From the NCBI GenBank assembly GCA_016183065.1, contig JACPFF010000019.1:105351-169350 (forward strand): DNA of 64,000 bases, written 5' to 3'. The position numbers were made by a program, and so were the translations under genes. Source of the DNA: Deltaproteobacteria bacterium. Its GTDB lineage: Bacteria > UBA10199 > GCA-002796325 > JACPFF01. This document shows positions 35,068 to 44,720 of the stretch, one piece after another. Numbering within the stretch: position 1 is the stretch's first letter; every line of letters starts with the position of its first letter. The notes under the pieces are model-generated. The model worked only from the letters and a program-made list of their open reading frames with translations, was not told the DNA's origin and searched no databases.

Positions 35068-35179
35068 TGTTATGCGACAATTATTGTTAAATAATATTGA
35101 TTAGTTATCTATCTGCTGAAATTTCTTCCCGATGATTGTGAGGTCTCAGCACCCCAACGAAGTCGGATAAGTGGGGATT

Positions 35180-36340
35180 TTATGCGCTCTCAAAACAGCC
35201 GATCTGCCGGGCGATGACGAGGCGCTGGACCTCGTTGGTCCCCTCGCCGATTTCCAGGAGCTTTGCGTCCCGATAGAACCTGGCGACCGGGTACTCCTCC
35301 ATGCATCCGTAGCCGCCATGGAGCTGCACGGCGTGGTCGGCCACCAGTTTCATGGTCTGGGCGCAAAAGAGTTTGGCCATGGCGGCCTCCTTGCCAAAGG
35401 GATGCCCGGCGTCTTTCAACCAGCAGGCCTTGTAGAGCAAGGCGCGCGCGGCCTCGATCTGCATGGCGCAATCGGCCAACTTGAAGGCATTGCCTTGAAA
35501 ACTGGCGACCGATTGGCCGAAGGCCTTCCGCGATTTGGCATACGCCAGTGCGGCATCATATGCGCCCTGCGCGCCACCGAGACCCATGGCCGCGATCCCC
35601 AACCGCCCGCTGTCGAGCGTCTGGAGCATGTATTTGTAGCCCATGCCACGGGTCCCGAGCAAGTGGTCTTCCGGGACACGGACGTTGTCGAAGAAGAGCT
35701 CTGCCGTATTTGACGCGCGCCAGAGCATTTTCCGTTTCATCGTCCGTGTTGTGAACCCCGGTGTCCCTTGTGGCACGAGGAGACAGCTCATCTCCTTTCG
35801 GCCCGACGCGTCAGTCCCGGTCACACACTGCACTGTGGAGCCAGCCGTGATGGTTGTTGCGGCATTGGTGATGAAGATCTTTGCCCCATTGATCGTCCAT
35901 TGGCCGTCTCGCAGCGAGGCGGTGGTTCTCGAATTCCCCGCGTCTGAACCGGCGTCCGGTTCGGTCAGCCCGAATCCCCAGAGCCGCCTGCCGCTGCAGA
36001 GGTCGGGAAGATAGCACTCCTTTTGGGCCTCAGAGCCGAATCGGGCAATGGGACCCACGCCGAGGGTATTGTGTGCCGCGACCGTGGCCGCATGCGAGGC
36101 ATGGACTCGCGCGAGTTCCTCGACGATGAGGAGATACGACAGCGTGTCGAGACCAAGCCCGCCGTATTGCTGCGGCGCCATCACGCCCATCAACCCGAGT
36201 TCCCCCATTTTTTGGGTCAACTCGGTGGAAAACCGTTCTTCCCGTTCGAGCGCCTCTGCGGCTGGAGCGAGTTCTCCTTCGGCAAAGTCGCGCACCATCT
36301 GACGGAGTTGTTGCTGCTCTGGGGTCAGTGCGCAGTCCAT
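35180..36340 (-). CDS. acyl-CoA dehydrogenase
   Basis: 386 aa, standard family length. Flavoenzyme that introduces a 2,3-double bond into acyl-CoA. Motifs: GFGLTEPDAGSDAGNSRTTA (FAD region), KIFITNA, SRKAFGQSVASFQ, and GEGTNEVQRLVIARQI, where the Glu of GEGT aligns with the catalytic base of short/medium-chain and butyryl-CoA types. Single gene between the sorted proteins and the arabinose cassette. Closest to short-chain types by eye; the electron acceptor ETF is not in the window. Confidence 0.9.
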   Translation of the reverse strand: MDCALTPEQQQLRQMVRDFAEGELAPAAEALEREERFSTELTQKMGELGLMGVMAPQQYGGLGLDTLSYLLIVEELARVHASHAATVAAHNTLGVGPIARFGSEAQKECYLPDLCSGRRLWGFGLTEPDAGSDAGNSRTTASLRDGQWTINGAKIFITNAATTITAGSTVQCVTGTDASGRKEMSCLLVPQGTPGFTTRTMKRKMLWRASNTAELFFDNVRVPEDHLLGTRGMGYKYMLQTLDSGRLGIAAMGLGGAQGAYDAALAYAKSRKAFGQSVASFQGNAFKLADCAMQIEAARALLYKACWLKDAGHPFGKEAAMAKLFCAQTMKLVADHAVQLHGGYGCMEEYPVARFYRDAKLLEIGEGTNEVQRLVIARQIGCFESA

Positions 36341-36406
36341 GGCATGCTGCTAGCGGATTGGTGCGCCTCTGCCAAGCGCTTTCCACCCATCTGGCCATTG
36401 TGCGCT

Positions 36407-37135
36407 CTAAAAAGTCATCCGCTTGAAAAGGCCTTCGGGGAGGCTCTTCACGGCCAACATGATCCATCGCCAATACCAGGGTGTGTAGAGGAGATTTTTT
36501 TTGCGATGGATGGCGCAGACGATGTCGCGGGCCACACGCTGTGGAGAGACAAAGAGCCGGCCCTGCGAAAAATGGGCCGTCATGGGGGTGCGGACAAATC
36601 CTGGCTTGATGGTCAGCAGATGGACGCCATGGCGAAAGAGTCGACGGCGCAGGCCCTGGCAAAAAATAGCGGTCGCCCCTTTGGCCGCGCAATAGACATA
36701 GGCCGTCCGCCCGCGATCGCCTGCAACAGAACCGACGACGGCAATGGTCCCGTGACGTTGCGTGATCAAACGGTTGGCGAGTGTCGTCAGGAGTGAGACA
36801 ACGCTCAAAAAGTTCGTCCGGAGTTCGCGCTCGGTCTCTGCAAACGACATCTCACAGGCCTGTTGATCGCCAAGGGTCCCATGAGAGAGGAGGATGAGAT
36901 CCACCTTGCCCAATGTCTGAAAGGCGCGATCAAGCGTTGCGTCATGTTGTGCAAAGTCGAGGAGATCGACCACATGCGTTGTCACGGCGCGCGCGCCGCG
37001 TACGGAAAGGTCGGTGGCAACGGCCTGCAACCTCTTCTCCGATCGTGCCACAAGAAAGAACTGGGCCTGCGGCGCCAGACGTTGTGCCACGGCCTGGGCA
37101 ATGGCCGAAGTGGCCCCAATGATGACAATATTCAT
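36407..37135 (-). CDS. DprE2-like SDR, 2-keto sugar reductase
   Basis: 242 aa from ATG 37135 (AAAGGAG upstream). NAD(P)-binding IIGATSAIAQAVA, then LSHG, catalytic Ser in VVGSVAGDRGR, and YVYCAAKGA, where Tyr-x-x-x-Lys is the active pair. Directly after DprE1 with an ATGA overlap, it should reduce the 2-keto intermediate to polyprenyl-phosphoryl arabinose, as DprE2 does in mycobacteria. The C-terminus has a hydrophobic stretch (WYWRWIMLAV) like mycobacterial DprE2. Confidence 0.85.
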   Translation of the reverse strand: MNIVIIGATSAIAQAVAQRLAPQAQFFLVARSEKRLQAVATDLSVRGARAVTTHVVDLLDFAQHDATLDRAFQTLGKVDLILLSHGTLGDQQACEMSFAETERELRTNFLSVVSLLTTLANRLITQRHGTIAVVGSVAGDRGRTAYVYCAAKGATAIFCQGLRRRLFRHGVHLLTIKPGFVRTPMTAHFSQGRLFVSPQRVARDIVCAIHRKKNLLYTPWYWRWIMLAVKSLPEGLFKRMTF

Positions 37136-38445
37136 GATACAGCTCCTTTGTCTGTCGCGGTGACTCGTTGCCAAAACTCCGAGGAAAAGGCCGGATCGAT
37201 AAACGGCACAAACTGTGGCCAGTGGGGAAATGAGGCCGTGAAGAGTCGTGGCGGCATGCGCGCATCCTTGGCCGGGTAGAGGGCGCCATTGTCCGCCAGC
37301 ACCAATTCGTCAAGCGTCTGCAAGAGGGAGAAGAGGCGGTGACCGCGATTGGGAAAATCGAGTGCCAGCGTGATCCCGGGCCTGGCAAAGGAGAGGAGGC
37401 CCGGCGCCGGATGGTTGCCGAAGACCTTCAACACCGCCAGCGATGATCCGCCGCTGCGGACGACCCATCGCAGGATTTCCTCCACAACCGCGGGTTGTGT
37501 GACGACGCATTGGTATTGAAAAAACCCCCGTGGACCATAAAGCCGATTCCACGCCGCGAGGCCATCGAGCGGATAAAAAAAATGCCGGTAATGCACCTCG
37601 CAGTGGTGTCGTCGCGCCCGTTGGCGGTGCCAGTAGAGATGATTGAAGCACCGCATCGTCGTGCGGTTGATGAGTCCGCGCGGCATGGTGCAGGGGATCT
37701 GCCAGGGGCGTGCGGCTGGGGCAGGGCGGGTGTTGCCACCGGAGGCGATGGCATGATTACCGCGCAGGAAAAGCCCGCGGCCTGTTTTGGATCCGCATGA
37801 TGCGGCATCAATCCAGGCCACAGTATATTCGTGGCCGGCATCCGATTCACGCGTGAGGGTGAAATATTCCGCGAGCGTATCGAAGCGGATCGACTCCATG
37901 GCGATCATTGGTGAGGTGATGGGGAGCAGGGTGAACTCCGCAGAGAGGATCAGGCCGGTCAGGCCAAGGCCGCCCACCGTGGCGCGAAAGAGGTCTCCAT
38001 GTGTTGTCGCGGTGCAATGATATGTGAGGCCATCGGAGCGGCGGAGGGCAAGGCGTTGAAGATGCGCCCCAAATGATCCGGCTCGGTGATGGTTTTTTCC
38101 GTGGACATCGTTCGCAATGGCGCCACCCACCGTCACGTGTTGTGTCCCGGGAGTGACCGGGAGAAACCAGCCATGGGGGACAATAACGTCGAGCACCTCG
38201 CCGAGCGTGACGCCGGCCTCGCACGTCATGCAGCCGGCAACGGGATCAAACGCTATGAATCGATTCAGGGGACGGGTGAGGAGCAATGTCCCGCCGTGGT
38301 TGAGGCAGACGTCGCCATAGCTGCGGCCCATCCCGACGGCGAGCATGGGCTCCCCTGTTGGGGGGAGCGGATCCTCCTGCCAATGAAGCGGATAGAGCAC
38401 CGCCTCACTGCGTGGATATCGCCCCCATGATCGAAACTGTGCCAT
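37132..38445 (-). CDS. DprE1-like polyprenylphosphoryl-ribose oxidase
   Basis: 437 aa from ATG 38445. VAO/PCMH-type FAD enzyme: GMGRSYGD, TPGTQHVTVGGAIANDVHGK, GSFGAHLQRLAL and FRATVGGLGLTGLI match DprE1. It oxidises the 2'-OH of decaprenylphosphoryl-ribose, the first of two epimerisation steps to the arabinose donor. ATG 38445 lies four bases after the UbiA stop, and its own stop overlaps DprE2. The longer upstream frame lacks similarity and was dropped. Confidence 0.87.
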   Translation of the reverse strand: MAQFRSWGRYPRSEAVLYPLHWQEDPLPPTGEPMLAVGMGRSYGDVCLNHGGTLLLTRPLNRFIAFDPVAGCMTCEAGVTLGEVLDVIVPHGWFLPVTPGTQHVTVGGAIANDVHGKNHHRAGSFGAHLQRLALRRSDGLTYHCTATTHGDLFRATVGGLGLTGLILSAEFTLLPITSPMIAMESIRFDTLAEYFTLTRESDAGHEYTVAWIDAASCGSKTGRGLFLRGNHAIASGGNTRPAPAARPWQIPCTMPRGLINRTTMRCFNHLYWHRQRARRHHCEVHYRHFFYPLDGLAAWNRLYGPRGFFQYQCVVTQPAVVEEILRWVVRSGGSSLAVLKVFGNHPAPGLLSFARPGITLALDFPNRGHRLFSLLQTLDELVLADNGALYPAKDARMPPRLFTASFPHWPQFVPFIDPAFSSEFWQRVTATDKGAVS

Positions 38446-38449
38446 GGAT

Positions 38450-39319
38450 CTATCTTGCCCACAGGAGGACGAGGAAAACAAGTGCGGCCACGAGATAGGT
38501 CTGGGGATCGCGCAGGGCAAAGAGAATGGGATCATCGTCGACACGCCGACGACCGGCGAGATGCCAGATGCGCGCGAGCCAGTAACCGAGCAGGGGAAGG
38601 ATTGCCCAGAGTCGCGAGGGCGTCTGGTAGAGCGCCACCACCTCCGCGCTCCGGAGATAAAAAACAAAAATTACGACGACGGCAATGGCGCTCCCAATCC
38701 CGAGACCGGAGAGAAATTGACGGTCGGTGAGGTGATAACTGCGCGCCTGATGAAAACGCTGAATCGTCTCGGTGTGCAATTCGGTCACGCGTTTGACGAG
38801 CGCGAGACTGAAAAAGAAAAAGACGGCAAAGAGGAGCAGCCAGCGGGACAGCGGGATATTGCCGGCCACGCCGCCGGCGAAGACGCGGAGCGTATAGAAC
38901 ATCGCCAGGGTGAGGACATCGACCAGAAAGAGACGCTTCAGCAACAGTGAATAGACGATGGTCAATGCCAGATAACCGGTCAGAATGAGGCTGAAGGCCA
39001 TGCCGATCGGATAGGCCATGACGGCGGCGGCGCCGAGCAGGAGCACGATGGCCGTGCTGATGGTGAGACCGCCAATCTGCCCCGCCGCAATGGGTCGCCG
39101 CCGCTTCGTGGGATGGGAGCGGTCGTAGGGGCGATCGAGCCAGTCGTTAAGCAGATAGACGGCAGAGGCCGTGCAACTGAAGGCAAGAAACGCGCGGGCA
39201 ATGGGGCCCACGATTGCAACATCTGTGAGCCTGTAGGCCGTCAGTGCCGGAAAAAAGAGGATCAGATTCTTGACCCAATGATGGAGGCGGAGGCTCGTAA
39301 TCAATGGTCGCCAAGTCAT
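38450..39319 (-). CDS. UbiA-type decaprenyl-phosphate phosphoribosyltransferase
   Basis: 289 aa, about nine membrane helices. The NDWLDRPYDRSHPTKRRRP block matches the Asp-rich, PRPP-binding motif of Rv3806c-type enzymes, which attach 5-phosphoribose to polyprenyl phosphate. The second loop (LLLKRLFLVDVLTLA) is also present. There is no fused phosphatase domain, and no separate 5-phosphoribosyl phosphatase is adjacent. It overlaps the GT-C gene start by four bases and precedes DprE1. Confidence 0.87.
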   Translation of the reverse strand: MTWRPLITSLRLHHWVKNLILFFPALTAYRLTDVAIVGPIARAFLAFSCTASAVYLLNDWLDRPYDRSHPTKRRRPIAAGQIGGLTISTAIVLLLGAAAVMAYPIGMAFSLILTGYLALTIVYSLLLKRLFLVDVLTLAMFYTLRVFAGGVAGNIPLSRWLLLFAVFFFFSLALVKRVTELHTETIQRFHQARSYHLTDRQFLSGLGIGSAIAVVVIFVFYLRSAEVVALYQTPSRLWAILPLLGYWLARIWHLAGRRRVDDDPILFALRDPQTYLVAALVFLVLLWAR

Positions 39320-40728
39320 CGCCGCGCCATCCGGTAAATGCGGACCAATGGCGCCCCCGGCGCCTCGTCGCCGATGAGCGCGACGATCTCGCCATGACGA
39401 TCCGCAAAGCGTTCCACCTCCGGTGCAATCCGTTTTCGCCCGAGCACGATATAATCCGCCTTGCGCAGTTCCCCGGCATACTGTGCAGCATCGACAGGGA
39501 CCGGCGAAAAATGGCGCACCGTCAGGTCATCGCGCCGGAGCAGATGGAGCGTGGGATCGGGGATGCTTGCCACGACAACGCGGCTCTGTGGTGGTAGTGC
39601 CTCACTGATGCGCTCGCTCCACGCGGCATAGGCAAGGGCCGATGGCGTATCCAGTGCCTGGCAGGAGCGTTCTCCCAGTTGGTGGATGTGGATGCCCATC
39701 AATATGACGGTAGCCAAAAATCCGAGACGGGGGAGGCGCTCGACCCATGCACCCCACCCGAGTGCGGCGACCGGCAGGAGATAGACCGGATACCACATCT
39801 CCTGACTCCAGAGGTATAAGAGCAGACTTGTACATTGCATGGCAAGCAATATGCGCCATGCTGGAGAGCGAAATGCGCCCACGATAAGGCCAAGAGAACC
39901 GAGACTAAAGAAGGCAATGTTGCTCCACCTCGCGATGTCGAACCCATGTTTGATCGTGGCAAGGCCATTGTTGACATTTTGCAATGGAACGCGCGCGGCC
40001 TTGCGTGCAAATTGTCCCCCCATCTGGGCCAGAAAGGCGTCGAAATGCGGGAAGACGTAAAGGGCATATCCAAGGAGGACGAGAAGGCCGCCATAGAGGA
40101 AATACTGGAATTGGTGTTCGCAACGGAAGCGGAGGGCGCGGAACAGTCCGATGAGACCCAGGGTGAGTGGGGCCACAATGCCAAACGGATGCGCCATGAC
40201 CGCCAGTCCGCTGCATGTCCCTGCAAAAAAATTGCTCCATGGTGATTGCTGTCGGCGCAGTGTCAGCACGACGGCTGCCAGCATGAGTGTGAGGGCCAGG
40301 AGATCCATGCGCCCCACGAGCGCGCCCCGGAGAAAGAGTGGCGTCGTTGCCAGCAGCGCGAGCGCGATCCATCCCCCGTGACGCAATGTCAGACGACGGC
40401 CCAGATGCCATACGAGGCCCATGAGAACCAACGCCACGCCAACGGATGCCAGTCGCATGACGATCAAGGTCGGACCGAACAATGAGAAGGGAATGGTCAG
40501 ATAGAGAAAATAGAGCGGCGGCATCCAATAGGTCTTCGTGGCAATCTTGGGGAGATACCCTTCCATCAGTGTCGTACCGAGGTGACCATGGCGGAGGAGA
40601 TTCATCGCGGGTTCGGCAAAGAGGGCCTCATCCGGCCACGGCGGCGGATAGGTGATCAGCAAGATGGAGGAAAACATCCCGAACCCGATCAAGGCAATGA
40701 TTGCCAGCAGCGTCGCAAACCGTGTCAT
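39316..40728 (-). CDS. GT-C glycosyltransferase (ArnT/GT39-like), likely arabinosyltransferase
   Basis: 470 aa with ~10-11 predicted membrane helices and an acidic Asp-Glu in the first outer loop (PPPWPDEALFAEPAMN), as in dolichyl-P-mannose- or polyprenyl-P-sugar-using enzymes. As first gene of the UbiA-DprE1-DprE2 operon, it is the probable user of polyprenyl-phosphoryl arabinose; the acceptor (LPS, pilin or another glycan) is unknown. A soluble C-terminal domain of ~110 residues follows the last helix. Confidence 0.8.
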   Translation of the reverse strand: MTRFATLLAIIALIGFGMFSSILLITYPPPWPDEALFAEPAMNLLRHGHLGTTLMEGYLPKIATKTYWMPPLYFLYLTIPFSLFGPTLIVMRLASVGVALVLMGLVWHLGRRLTLRHGGWIALALLATTPLFLRGALVGRMDLLALTLMLAAVVLTLRRQQSPWSNFFAGTCSGLAVMAHPFGIVAPLTLGLIGLFRALRFRCEHQFQYFLYGGLLVLLGYALYVFPHFDAFLAQMGGQFARKAARVPLQNVNNGLATIKHGFDIARWSNIAFFSLGSLGLIVGAFRSPAWRILLAMQCTSLLLYLWSQEMWYPVYLLPVAALGWGAWVERLPRLGFLATVILMGIHIHQLGERSCQALDTPSALAYAAWSERISEALPPQSRVVVASIPDPTLHLLRRDDLTVRHFSPVPVDAAQYAGELRKADYIVLGRKRIAPEVERFADRHGEIVALIGDEAPGAPLVRIYRMARR

Positions 40729-40794
40729 GGAGGCCCATTAGCGGGGAGAAGACGAGGGGTCAACAGTGCACTTTGCCGGCACAGACGATGTTTT

Positions 40795-42240
40795 TTACTC
40801 CGGCGGCACCAGAATATTGCCACGACCGAGGATCCAGTGCGGATCATACTGTTGTTTGAGCGCTCGCATGGTGTCAATCACCGGTGTCGGATGCTGAATG
40901 GCCAGAAGATCCCGCTTCAATTTTCCAAGGCCGTGTTCGCCCGCCACACCCCCGCCGAGTGCCACCGCCTTGCGGCAGCAATCGTCCACTGCCTGGATGG
41001 CCATCTGGCGTTCCTTGGCATTGCGCGCGAGATAATTGACATGCGGATGGCCATTCCCGAGGTGTCCGAACGCAAGATACGGCACATGGATGGCGTCCGA
41101 AAGGTGATACATGTAGGCCATCATTGCGGGCATCTGCCCGATCGGGACCCACCAATCCGAGCCGACTTTGCCACCGTCATCCCCTTCGAGGCGGTGGCCG
41201 ATCTCATTGACGTGGGCCGGGATATGATGGCGCCAAGTGCGCAACCGCTCTTCGTCGGCAGGGTGTTCCGCGACGATTGTCGCATCGAGGAGCGCGTGCA
41301 TTTCCGGCGCAGCACGCTCCAGCAGCGCAAACCAGGCCTCCATGAAGGGATCGCGCATCTCTTCGGCATATTCCTGATAGCAGAGGACGGCGGCCTGGGC
41401 AGCGGCTGGCGGCGACGGAAAGGTCGGGTGCGTGGCCATGATTTGGAGGGCCGCCTGGTCAATATATTCCAGGGCAGATGGGGAAACGGCGGCATCACGG
41501 TGGGCCTCTCCGATGATGGAAAGTGCGACATCGTTCGATGGACAGAAGATCAGGAGCCCGAAATGGGGTTGTGGTTGCGGGAGAAGATCGACGGTGACCT
41601 CGACAATGAGGCCAAGCGTCCCTTCGGATCCGATGAAATGATCGATCGGCGTGCCGAGCAAAAAATAGCCGGCCGTATTTTTTAATTCGGAAATCTGTTG
41701 ATCAGCGGGGCGTTCAAGGAGGCGTTGGGTGCCGTCCGCCATGATGACCCGCATGGCACGGACGTATCGGCGAGTGGTGCCATATTTGTACGTGTTATCG
41801 CCCGTCGCATTTGTCGCAATCGTGGCCCCCAACATGGCTTCATTGCGGCTGGTCGGCGATGGCGGATAGAAAAAGCCTTCGCTGGCAACCGCGCGCTGAA
41901 AATCGCCGAGAAACACGCCCGGTGCAGCTGTGGCCTGCGGGCGACCGTTGTGGAGACCGATATCGCGGATGCCGGTCAGGTGCTCGATGGAGAGGAGTAA
42001 TCCGGACTGTGCCACCGAACTCCCTGTCATGGCCGTGTGCCCCGCACAAAATGTCACCGGAAGACGATGGGCGTGACAGTAGGCGAGTATCTCCCGACAT
42101 TCCTGGATATCGCGAGGACGCACCAGGGCGTCTGGATCGCCGGTGAGCATCGTGTCGTGATTATATGGGGTCAGCCGAGCGTCGCCACGAAAAAGGATTT
42201 CGCCGCGCGAGGGGATATGTCGCAGTGCATCGATCACCAT
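40795..42240 (-). CDS. FAD-linked oxidase (D-lactate/glycolate dehydrogenase type)
   Basis: 481 aa. FAD-binding type 4 domain: AGHTAMTGSSVA, PSPTSRNEAMLGATIATNATG, HFIGSEGTLGLI; and FAD-oxidase C-terminal domain: HLGNGHPHVNYL, GGGVAGEHGLGKLKRDLL. It belongs to the GlcD/Dld family that oxidises 2-hydroxy acids, passing electrons to the respiratory chain. Substrate not determined; partner subunits GlcE/GlcF are absent, favouring a single-subunit D-lactate-type enzyme. Confidence 0.88.
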   Translation of the reverse strand: MVIDALRHIPSRGEILFRGDARLTPYNHDTMLTGDPDALVRPRDIQECREILAYCHAHRLPVTFCAGHTAMTGSSVAQSGLLLSIEHLTGIRDIGLHNGRPQATAAPGVFLGDFQRAVASEGFFYPPSPTSRNEAMLGATIATNATGDNTYKYGTTRRYVRAMRVIMADGTQRLLERPADQQISELKNTAGYFLLGTPIDHFIGSEGTLGLIVEVTVDLLPQPQPHFGLLIFCPSNDVALSIIGEAHRDAAVSPSALEYIDQAALQIMATHPTFPSPPAAAQAAVLCYQEYAEEMRDPFMEAWFALLERAAPEMHALLDATIVAEHPADEERLRTWRHHIPAHVNEIGHRLEGDDGGKVGSDWWVPIGQMPAMMAYMYHLSDAIHVPYLAFGHLGNGHPHVNYLARNAKERQMAIQAVDDCCRKAVALGGGVAGEHGLGKLKRDLLAIQHPTPVIDTMRALKQQYDPHWILGRGNILVPPE

Positions 42241-42249
42241 GTCACACTC

Positions 42250-43692
42250 CTACACCGTGCGGGAATAGCGCTGCTGCTGCGCCAGATCGCGGTCGAGATA
42301 GGCGTCGAAGCGCATCGCGATATTGCGCGCAAAGAGGCGTCCCAGTGGGGTGAGCGTGAGGGAGTCCGACGCGATCGTGATCAGGCCATCTTCCATCATC
42401 GGACCGAGAGCAGCCAATTCGGAGGCAAAGTAGGTGCGCAACTCGATGCCGAACTGGTCACGGAGCCGACCGCCATCGAGATGTCCATTGCACAACAGTT
42501 CCCGGATGACATGACGGCGGATGCGATCGTCCCCGGAAAGATGGCAGCCGCGCTCGACCGGCAATGCTCCCGCAGCCAGGGCCTGCTGATACGTGGTCAG
42601 TTTTTTGCCATTCTGGATGTAATGCCCGTTGATGTCACTGATGGCGGTGATGCCGCAGCCGATCAGATCCGTCCCCCCCTTGGTCGAATATCCCTGGAAA
42701 TTCCGCCACAACGTCCGCTCGCGGAGCGCAAGACTCAGCTCGTCGTCATGGCGCGCGAAGTGATCAAACCCGATCATTTCATAGCCGGCACGACAGAAAC
42801 GCGTGATCGTATTGCACAGCACTGCAAGCTTCGTTTCTGGCGGTGGCAGTGTGGACGGATCAATGGCGCGCTGTTGTGCCTTGAGCCAGGGGACAAAGGC
42901 AAAATTGTAGCAGGCAACACGGTCCGGACTGAAGGCGATAATGCTGTCAACGGTCTCGGCAAAACTCCCGGGCGTCTGGTGGGGGAGGCCGTAAATAAGA
43001 TCGACATTGATGCTGGCGAACCCCAGCTGACGCGCGGCGAGAATGATGCGTTCTGTTTGCTCGCGCGGCTGGATGCGATGGATCGCCTGCTGTACCATCG
43101 GATGCAGGTCTTGCACGCCCATGCTGAGGCGGTTGAAGCCGAGCCGTCGCAGGGTCTCGAGCTGTGCCGGTGTGGTGACGCGCGGATCGACTTCAATGCC
43201 GATTTCCGCGTCCGCGGCACAATGGAAATGCGCGACAATGGAGCCCCAGAGGCGTTCAATTTCCGCGCAGGTGAGATACGTCGGCGTGCCGCCGCCCCAA
43301 TGGAGTTGCGTCACCGGCCTGGAGGTGTCGAGATGCCGGGCGAGATGGGCCAACTCGAGCGCCACGGCGTCGACGTAGGGGTCTGCCACGGTTTTTTTTC
43401 GCGTGATGATCGTGTTGCATCCGCAGAACGTGCAATGCTCCTCGCAGAAGGGAATGTGCACATAGAGTGACAGCGGGCGCTGCTGCGGATTGCTCTCGGC
43501 CAGGACCCGATGCATGGCGGCAGTATCAATCACTTCGTGCCACTGAGGCGCGGTGGGATAACTGGTGTATCGCGGGCCCGGCCGGTCGTATTTTGCGACG
43601 AGCGTTGTCCCAAAAGAGATTTCCTGACCATTCAGATAGGCCTGATATCTCTCGCGCCGGGTGTTTGCGGGATTAGTGGATGGTGCGCTCAT
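42250..43692 (-). CDS. hemN: oxygen-independent coproporphyrinogen III oxidase HemN
   Basis: 480 aa. Radical-SAM enzyme decarboxylating coproporphyrinogen III without O2. PRYTSYPTA marks true HemN, the Cys motif CEEHCTFCGC binds the 4Fe-4S cluster, then LHWGGGTPTYL, GVQDLHPMVQQAI, and GFDHFARHDDEL and YSTKGGTDLIGCGITAIS. The start overlaps hemE's stop by four bases, so haem steps are cotranscribed. Members involved only in other radical chemistry lack the PRYTSYP start. Confidence 0.94.
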   Translation of the reverse strand: MSAPSTNPANTRRERYQAYLNGQEISFGTTLVAKYDRPGPRYTSYPTAPQWHEVIDTAAMHRVLAESNPQQRPLSLYVHIPFCEEHCTFCGCNTIITRKKTVADPYVDAVALELAHLARHLDTSRPVTQLHWGGGTPTYLTCAEIERLWGSIVAHFHCAADAEIGIEVDPRVTTPAQLETLRRLGFNRLSMGVQDLHPMVQQAIHRIQPREQTERIILAARQLGFASINVDLIYGLPHQTPGSFAETVDSIIAFSPDRVACYNFAFVPWLKAQQRAIDPSTLPPPETKLAVLCNTITRFCRAGYEMIGFDHFARHDDELSLALRERTLWRNFQGYSTKGGTDLIGCGITAISDINGHYIQNGKKLTTYQQALAAGALPVERGCHLSGDDRIRRHVIRELLCNGHLDGGRLRDQFGIELRTYFASELAALGPMMEDGLITIASDSLTLTPLGRLFARNIAMRFDAYLDRDLAQQQRYSRTV

Positions 43693-44720
43693 GTGAACGC
43701 CTGGACCGTCTCGACAAACGCGCCGACGTTTTCCATCGGCGTCTCTTTGATGACGCCGTGACCGAGATTGGCGATATAGCCGGTGGTACCACCGCTTTTA
43801 CACATGCGCATGGTCGCTGTGCGAATCGCATCGGGCGTGCCATTGCAGAGGAGTGCCGGATCGAGGTTGCCTTGCAATGCCGCATCGGTGTGTGTGCGCG
43901 CCACATGGAGATCGGTCTCGTGATCGATACTCAGTACATCCGCGCCTGTAGTGGCAAGCTCGGTCATGAGGTGGGCGGAGCCGTTGCAATAGAGGATGGT
44001 CGGTGCACGACGGTCTGTGGCCGAATGGACGTGGTCAATGATCGTGCGGAGTGGTGGAACGGCAATGTCCGCAAATTCTGCAGCAGTCAGGACGCCCCCC
44101 CAACTCTCGAAGATCTGCACCACCTGCGCGCCGGCACGCATTTGTTCCACAAGGTATTCCGAGAGCATCGGGGTGATTTTTTCGATGAGGGCATCGAGTA
44201 ACGGACGGTGCTGAAGGAGCGCCCGTTTCACCGCCGTCCGATCGTGCAGACGGCCTCCGGCAAAGAGATACATGGCCACGGTCCATGGGCCGCCCGCAAA
44301 ACCAATGACCGCCGCTTGTTCTCCGAGCGTGGTGCGCAATTCCTGCAGGGCGACTTTCACATAATGGTATTCGTGCTTGGCCGTCGGAACGCGAAGTCGC
44401 GCTGCGGCCTCACGTGTGGTGACGGCCGGCGAGAGAGATGGTCCCTCGCCGTCATCGATCGAAAACTCGATGCCCATGGCCGTGAGCGGCATCAAAATGT
44501 CGCAAAAAACGACGACGCCATCCATCCCAAAACGGCGCCATGGTTGCAGGGAAATCTCTTGCGCGAGTGCCGGCGTGGTGCAGCACTCGACAAAACTGTG
44601 CTCTTTGCGCAGGGCCTGGTACTCCGGGAGATAACGTCCCGCCTGTCGCATGAGCCAGACGGGCGGTCGATCCACTCTCCCTCCCCTGGCAGCCCGCAAG
44701 AACCGCTCGGCGCCGTTCAT
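43689..44720 (-). CDS. hemE: uroporphyrinogen decarboxylase
   Basis: 343 aa. Converts uroporphyrinogen III to coproporphyrinogen III. Signatures: PPVWLMRQAGRYLPEY near the N-terminus, catalytic Asp in FCDILMPLTAMG, and GFAGGPWTVAMYLFAG. ATGA overlaps on both sides (galU upstream, hemN downstream). With hemN and distant hemD it shows a classical haem route. Confidence 0.95.
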   Translation of the reverse strand: MNGAERFLRAARGGRVDRPPVWLMRQAGRYLPEYQALRKEHSFVECCTTPALAQEISLQPWRRFGMDGVVVFCDILMPLTAMGIEFSIDDGEGPSLSPAVTTREAAARLRVPTAKHEYHYVKVALQELRTTLGEQAAVIGFAGGPWTVAMYLFAGGRLHDRTAVKRALLQHRPLLDALIEKITPMLSEYLVEQMRAGAQVVQIFESWGGVLTAAEFADIAVPPLRTIIDHVHSATDRRAPTILYCNGSAHLMTELATTGADVLSIDHETDLHVARTHTDAALQGNLDPALLCNGTPDAIRTATMRMCKSGGTTGYIANLGHGVIKETPMENVGAFVETVQAFT

